Shown here piece after piece: positions 59,376 to 64,000 of a stretch of DNA of 64,000 nucleotides (position 1 is its first letter; every line of letters begins with the position of its first letter). The translations under genes were made by a program, and so were the position numbers. This DNA comes from Rhyzopertha dominica. Taxonomy: Eukaryota; Arthropoda; Insecta; Coleoptera; Bostrichidae. Where the stretch lies: NCBI GenBank assembly GCA_025024175.1, contig QCXZ01000053.1, forward strand, positions 13,268,001-13,332,000. The letters are read 5' to 3'. The notes under the pieces are model-generated. The model made no database searches, was not told where the DNA came from, and saw nothing but the letters and a program-made list of their open reading frames with translations.

Positions 59376-61695
59376 CCTTTTTATTTGCGTCATTTAGGAA
59401 ACGTTTATGCAAAATATAATGGTCATGTTCTTACTTTATATACAGGGTAATGGCACAGCTCCCTGGGAACAGTCCATAGTTGCTTAGTGAAGCAAGATAG
59501 AGGAAATGTTTTATACAAAAGGTGTTTACATTCATCCATCAATCCATTAACCATTATAATCTAGATCAATTAACTGAAATTTTTTATGTTCACATTAATA
59601 TTCAGGATCCACTATATCCTTAGATTTGTAAACACGAAGCCGCATAATGATATTTGTGACAGAAACTTTGGCTCATTTACCCACAGTTATCAGATTCAAT
59701 CAAATTGTGTAAAATTGTGTTTGATAACAAAAATCAACGTGTCCTACTCTAGCTAGCACTGGGTAATATTATTATGAATCTGTTAAGATGCCGACACTCA
59801 AGTATGCAAGAAATCTGGGTTTTGAAAATTAACTTTATTTTATATTTTAAGGAATGCGTAAGCCAATGTATTCGCTAAGCATGGTAGGGCGTACATGAAA
59901 TTGACTTACACAGATAAATGAGGGCAGTTCACACATTATTGTTCCTAACAAAGATAGGTGTGATTTACTTAAACGTTTGTCGCTAATGTCACTAAATTGA
60001 CATTTATTTGTGTGGTCTCGACGACATTAACAACCTGTAATACAGCTTCACCCATGAGTGTGACTGTCAGTCAAATATACCGCACATGTAATGTTCTAGT
60101 TTAGTATAGTTTATGTAGCTGTAGCATGTTACTACTTTGAACCACTATTTTGACATCCTGACTATATCAGGAGTGGGTGTATTCGCGATTTTAACTAAAC
60201 AGCACGCACCCTCGCTTTGTTTTTGGACAACTGTTCTAAGGAATCGCACGTGGCTTGGTTGCACGCACGTGGATATTTTTTGTCGAGTTTTTCGGTCTTT
60301 GTGAGCGTTTGTAGTGTGTATCACATACTGCTCATGAACTATGATACAATGGAACTCCTTCCAAAAAAGACAAATCAAGATAGTTTTGCTCTTGATACTA
60401 CAGAACTAATTGTACATTGCAATTGAAACTATTTAGAAAAACTTCAAGTTCTACTCGTACCTATGGTATTTCTGAGAATTCCTGAGGATCTGCTGACAAA
60501 ATTGTCAGCGTCTGCATTAACCTTATCTTCTAATTGGTGAATTTGTGACCTTTTGTGGGCACTTCTGAAAACCCTAATTACCCGCTGAAGTCAACACGTT
60601 TGTAGCTTTCAGAAAGTCGAATACTACAAGAGAACGGCTATAAACAATATCTGGGTATAATAATTTAAAATGTAAATATATAATTATTAATAATATTCCC
60701 GGATACAGGATTCAGGAGTACGTGAATCTTTCAATTTGATCTTAGGTTATCGCCGATTTATAGCAAATAAAACTGTCCAAAAAACGTATGCCTAGCAGAT
60801 GCCCTCTTGATAAAACGGACATCTCTCTTGACATCTTGGTATAATCTACGCAATAAAAGATATCATTTAGGCTAAACAGACTCACTTTTAGCATAATAGG
60901 CTTCATCTTGATATCATAGATGTTACATTGACATGTAGACTTCCTCATAGCACCATAAATGCCTCTGTGGCCGTATAGTTATCCCTACGACAATAATAAT
61001 GACCTTCGAAATTCATAGATTTCTCAGTAAAAGTAATAACGTAATACAGAAGAATATAGAGCAGTGAGAATTCTTTGATGTACATATATACCTACGACTG
61101 TTTTATTTCCCAATTATCCGAATATTGCAAAGTTTCAATCAAGCTTCATTTTAGTTGTCGATTTTGTCTTCGAGGACGACTGTGTAATCGGCAGTGCTTA
61201 TAACTATTAGCTTGGCTGTGTTTTCTATAATGCTGATTACACAGGGAAAAAACGACTGCTAATCATGCACGTGCGACGTGCGTAATTATTATATTAGTCA
61301 ACGATTTTGCTACTATCTTGGGTTGGAGCGTCTTCACCTGTGCTATCTGCTTAGGTATACTGGTCTTACAGAATCACAATGTTAACCACCTGCTCACTAA
61401 CACAAGGCCGTGCAATATTAATTAGGTACCTATATAGTTTGGTGATTTACCTTTATACAATAGAAATGTAATACTCGGAGCACATTTTGACTCCGTGCGT
61501 TCACTGCGACGGTCGACACCGAAATTCCTGGTTTTACTTATTTAAGTTACTAGACCAGAAAATGCTATATTGGAGTACAAATTTTGAAATGAGTAATATA
61601 AGATCATCATTTTATTTTCCTGCCTATACACGGTTCGGCATTATTTTGTAGAGTTGCATCTTCTAAAGTTAGTTTTACTTACGTAAGATTTCAAT
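59376..61695. other. AT-rich non-coding stretch
   Basis: No gene or clear element. A TACAGGGTAATGGCAC string at about 59450 resembles a transposon end but has no partner. Confidence 0.4.
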
Positions 61696-63007
61696 TCAAT
61701 CAAATTAGAAGAAAAATTGATTGATTGAACCAGCGTACGGGCCGGCCGTCTACGCTGGGTTGGAGGGGTACATGCTGATTGCTAGTAGTGCGACTGCCTA
61801 GCGCATGTTAAGGACATATATGGATTGGAGCGGGAAGGTTATATAGGTACATTCATTTTATTTGAATGTTTCCTTAGTGTTGCTGGCATCATTGGTCCAT
61901 TTCGGAGTCACTGGTTTCTGTAATGTCGTATAGCCTGAGGGATTCTTCGTTGATTAATTTCTTGTCTCTTGCCATTTCTATCAATTGTTCTTCATTCTTC
62001 CCTGATTTTGAATTATCCTTTCTATAGTTGTTTTCCATGTCTAGCACGGTCTACCTTTTTTTAGTTTGTCTCCGCTTAGCTCCCAGGCCTTTCTTAGTAT
62101 GTGGTCTACTTCTCTCCTTTGGATGTGTCCCCAGTATTTCATTACGTATGTCTCTATTCTCTTTATGATCGTTCTGCCACCTAGAATTTGAGCTGTTGAT
62201 TTTTCCTTGTTTTCGTTTATTGCCTTAGCTAGAAGTTGTACATTACCTTTATCTGCCTTTCTCAAGCTTTTCCTATTTGCCTTTGTCGTTGCGGCATTTT
62301 TTACTCAATACGTCATGACTGGCATAATGATTGATGTATATAGAATCTTTATCAATTTCCAGTGTGGTTTATGTTTCTCTATAAATGGTAATATCGCCCT
62401 TGTTACTCTGTGTGCAGTTTTGATTCTTTCTCTAACCGTCTCTCTGCGGCTAAGATGGCTGGTTATGTACGTACCTAGATATTTCATTTTGTTTGTTGTT
62501 TTCAAAATCCGGTTCCCTATCTTGTATTTTGTGCCCGTTTCGAGGATTGCTCTGTTGGACGGATCTCTTATCATGATGTTGCTTTTCGTGTAGTTTATTG
62601 TTAGTCCATATTTGTGGAGTTCGTGTTCTGCATTTTCTAAGAATTCTACCAAGTCAATTTCGTTTTCCGCGATTATTATCAGGTCATCTGCATATGCAAA
62701 GACTATAGGTAGTGCTATTTCATTCTCCCGCTTGTTAAGGGTTTCCGTGTTAGTTATGGTTTTTTGGAGAGCTTCATCTAGTACGATTGTGAAAATACGG
62801 AGAAATATTGTACATTCCTGTTTCACGCCTCTGCTTTTCTGTTTCGTTGGTGTTGTTTGTCCGAACAACTGCACTGTAGTATTTTCGTGTAGGCAAGCTT
62901 TTATTATTCTGTTGATTAAGTAGTGAGGGACCCCTTTGTCCATTAGGATTTGTGGTACTACTTCATGGTTTATCGTATCAAAAGTCAATCAAATTAGAAG
63001 AAAAATT
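61696..63007 (-). mobile_element. 5'-truncated LINE with 23-bp target duplication
   Basis: A 23-bp sequence beginning TCAATCAAATTAGAAG occurs at 61696-61718 and 62985-63007, bracketing a 1266-bp minus-strand LINE fragment. The 3' end (at 61719) has a short simple tail, TTCAATCAATC, as in LINEs that end in simple repeats rather than poly(A). The 5' truncation lies inside the reverse transcriptase. Perfect target duplications suggest a comparatively recent insertion. Confidence 0.9.
62041..62988 (-). pseudogene. LINE reverse transcriptase, C-terminal half
   Basis: The minus-strand frame 62988-62305 begins at TFDTINHEVVPQILMDKGVP (the first palm block). It continues with KSRGVKQECTIFLRIFTIVL (where KGVRQGCxLSPxLF is expected), the catalytic FAYADDLIIIAENE, GLTINYTKSNIMI, and KMKYLGTYITSHLSRRETVR. 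After a break, frame 62265-62041 carries the C-terminal YVMKYWGHIQRREVDHIL and GDKLKKGRP, typical of the region after the polymerase domain (RWxGHxxR...GRP). The YADD aspartates are intact, but the N-terminal polymerase and the endonuclease are absent and a frame interruption lies near 62270-62305. The clade (RTE-like or similar) cannot be fixed. Confidence 0.88.
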
Positions 63008-63165
63008 ATTTTTAAAATATTGCAATTACTTGCGGCGTTACGATTGTGCAACATTAAAAAAAATAAAAATATTTTCCATGCTTTTACCGTCCATTTACCA
63101 TTGACGATAAAAGTCGTATAATGGTCTGAATTACTTGATTATTTATAATGAAAATTCAGACTATT
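63008..63165. other. Short AT-rich stretch
   Basis: Continuation of the pre-insertion sequence; nothing recognised. Confidence 0.4.
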
Positions 63166-63981
63166 ACTTCCACATCCAACGGATGGGAAATATTGTATCG
63201 CGAAAAAAAATATCAAAAATTTTTGTTTGCTCATTCGCTTTAAAATGGGCGAAAACGAAAAAAAAAAACAGAATTTGAGCAAAAACAAATTTCTTGTCTG
63301 TCTGTGGTTTTGTTGTGGACACGATAACTTTCGAAATACAATATATGAACTTGAAATATGGCAAACGTATAAATCTCAACTACCCAAAGCGAGGGCGAAA
63401 TTGGGGGGTAACTATCCTTCTTGCAAATTTTTGTTTTTTTTTTGTTTTAGTATGTGGTTAGTAATATAACTGCGAGTATTATTCGTTTTTATAAATTTTC
63501 GGTGCAGAAAACTGTTTAGAAGATATTAGCAAAAAAGCGTCACTTAAAGAAAACGGTTTTTCCGAAATATCTCCGAATATATTTAATATATTCAAAAAAT
63601 GAAAATACCATCAGATAGGAAATAAAATTTCTCACAAAAAGTGTCTTAGAAAATTTATCTAAAATTTTGACATTTTCGAAATATTTCCAAAAAGCGTATT
63701 TTGGACCCTGCTCGTACGATTGTTTTTTTAAATTTTGGTAATATATAGAATATCAAATTTCTGATCAGAAAACACTCTTGTAATTTTTTTGTTAAGTTAA
63801 TAATTTTCGAGTCATTTGGAAAAAAAACGATTTTAAGAATTTATGTTTTTGCTAATATCACGAGTACTGTTTGTTTTAGAAAAAATGTCTGGAGAGAAAA
63901 AATGCTATAAACCTGATACCTAATCGTATAGTATAAGAAATAAAAACGTAAATGTCATTTTGAGAAATTGGATGTGGAAGT
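63166..63981. mobile_element. 0.8-kb TIR repeat, copy 2
   Basis: Same orientation and structure as 56788-57618, starting ACTTCCACATCCAAC and ending TTGGATGTGGAAGT. It differs by substitutions and small indels, including loss of part of the GC-rich segment near 63390. The termini here are an exact 14-bp inverted match. Shared sequence continues toward the end of the window. Confidence 0.8.
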
Positions 63982-64000
63982 ATTGATTCAAATTGCATCA

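Noticed and set aside
59445..59470. TACAGGGTAATGGCAC as a transposon terminus
   Set aside because: No matching inverted end or target duplication found.
62207..62593. 128-codon plus-strand frame opposite the LINE
   Set aside because: It is the antisense shadow of the reverse transcriptase frame.
1..64000. CRISPR arrays, operons, bacterial promoters or ribosome binding sites
   Set aside because: None seen; sequence character is that of an animal nuclear genome.

Overview
This is a 64 kb piece of an insect nuclear genome. The evidence is an AT-rich background, long introns with GT-AG splice sites, one animal-type exon of atypical protein kinase C, one probable Beat-family immunoglobulin exon, and a dense set of transposable elements of types common in insects. 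The species cannot be named from the sequence. No complete host gene is present. The window is almost entirely intron or intergenic DNA plus mobile-element remains, with scattered single ambiguous bases.

Host coding sequence is confined to small exons. The surest is the first coding exon of aPKC at 47371-47642 (+), which encodes the PB1 domain. A 217-bp exon at 29024-29240 (+) encodes an Ig-like, probably beaten-path-type segment. Two further open, splice-bounded stretches (8727-8883 on the minus strand and 41302-41402 on the plus strand) are weak exon candidates. A GC-rich, CpG-rich island lies at about 57740-58200.

Mobile elements make up most of the recognisable content. From left to right: a degraded Tc1/mariner-like transposase (1692-2400), a P/THAP-type transposase remnant (5830-6313), LTR-like fragments (10.2-10.5 kb and 30.4-30.8 kb), a TIR element (12108-12780), a Tigger/pogo-type deletion derivative (15202-15834), a LINE remnant (19.9-20.5 kb), a gypsy remnant beside a degenerate tandem array (24.0-25.8 kb), a TTAA-flanked element (27302-28209), a second Tc1-like transposase (31.5-32.2 kb), an inverted-repeat element with hammerhead motifs (32230-32758), a TIR element with 9-bp target duplication (33032-33708), a gypsy RNase H remnant (35.5-35.8 kb), a Penelope-like element with 214-bp inverted repeats (48246-49140), a nearly intact pogo-type transposon (52172-54786) nested in an older transposase, a mariner remnant (56.0-56.2 kb), two copies of an 0.8-kb TIR repeat (56788-57618 and 63166-63981), a minisatellite (58.56-59.37 kb) and a 5'-truncated LINE (61719-62984).

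The most notable signal is catalytic RNA. A dispersed repeat at 18842-19047 contains a hammerhead ribozyme with every core residue in place and three good helices. A second copy at 40467-40646 has lost the ribozyme centre. Three other repeat families in the window (7.6 kb, 32.2-32.6 kb and 48.3-49.1 kb) carry decayed or near-intact hammerhead-like motifs in what look like Penelope-type terminal repeats. Retroelements with self-cleaving RNAs have therefore seeded this locus repeatedly.
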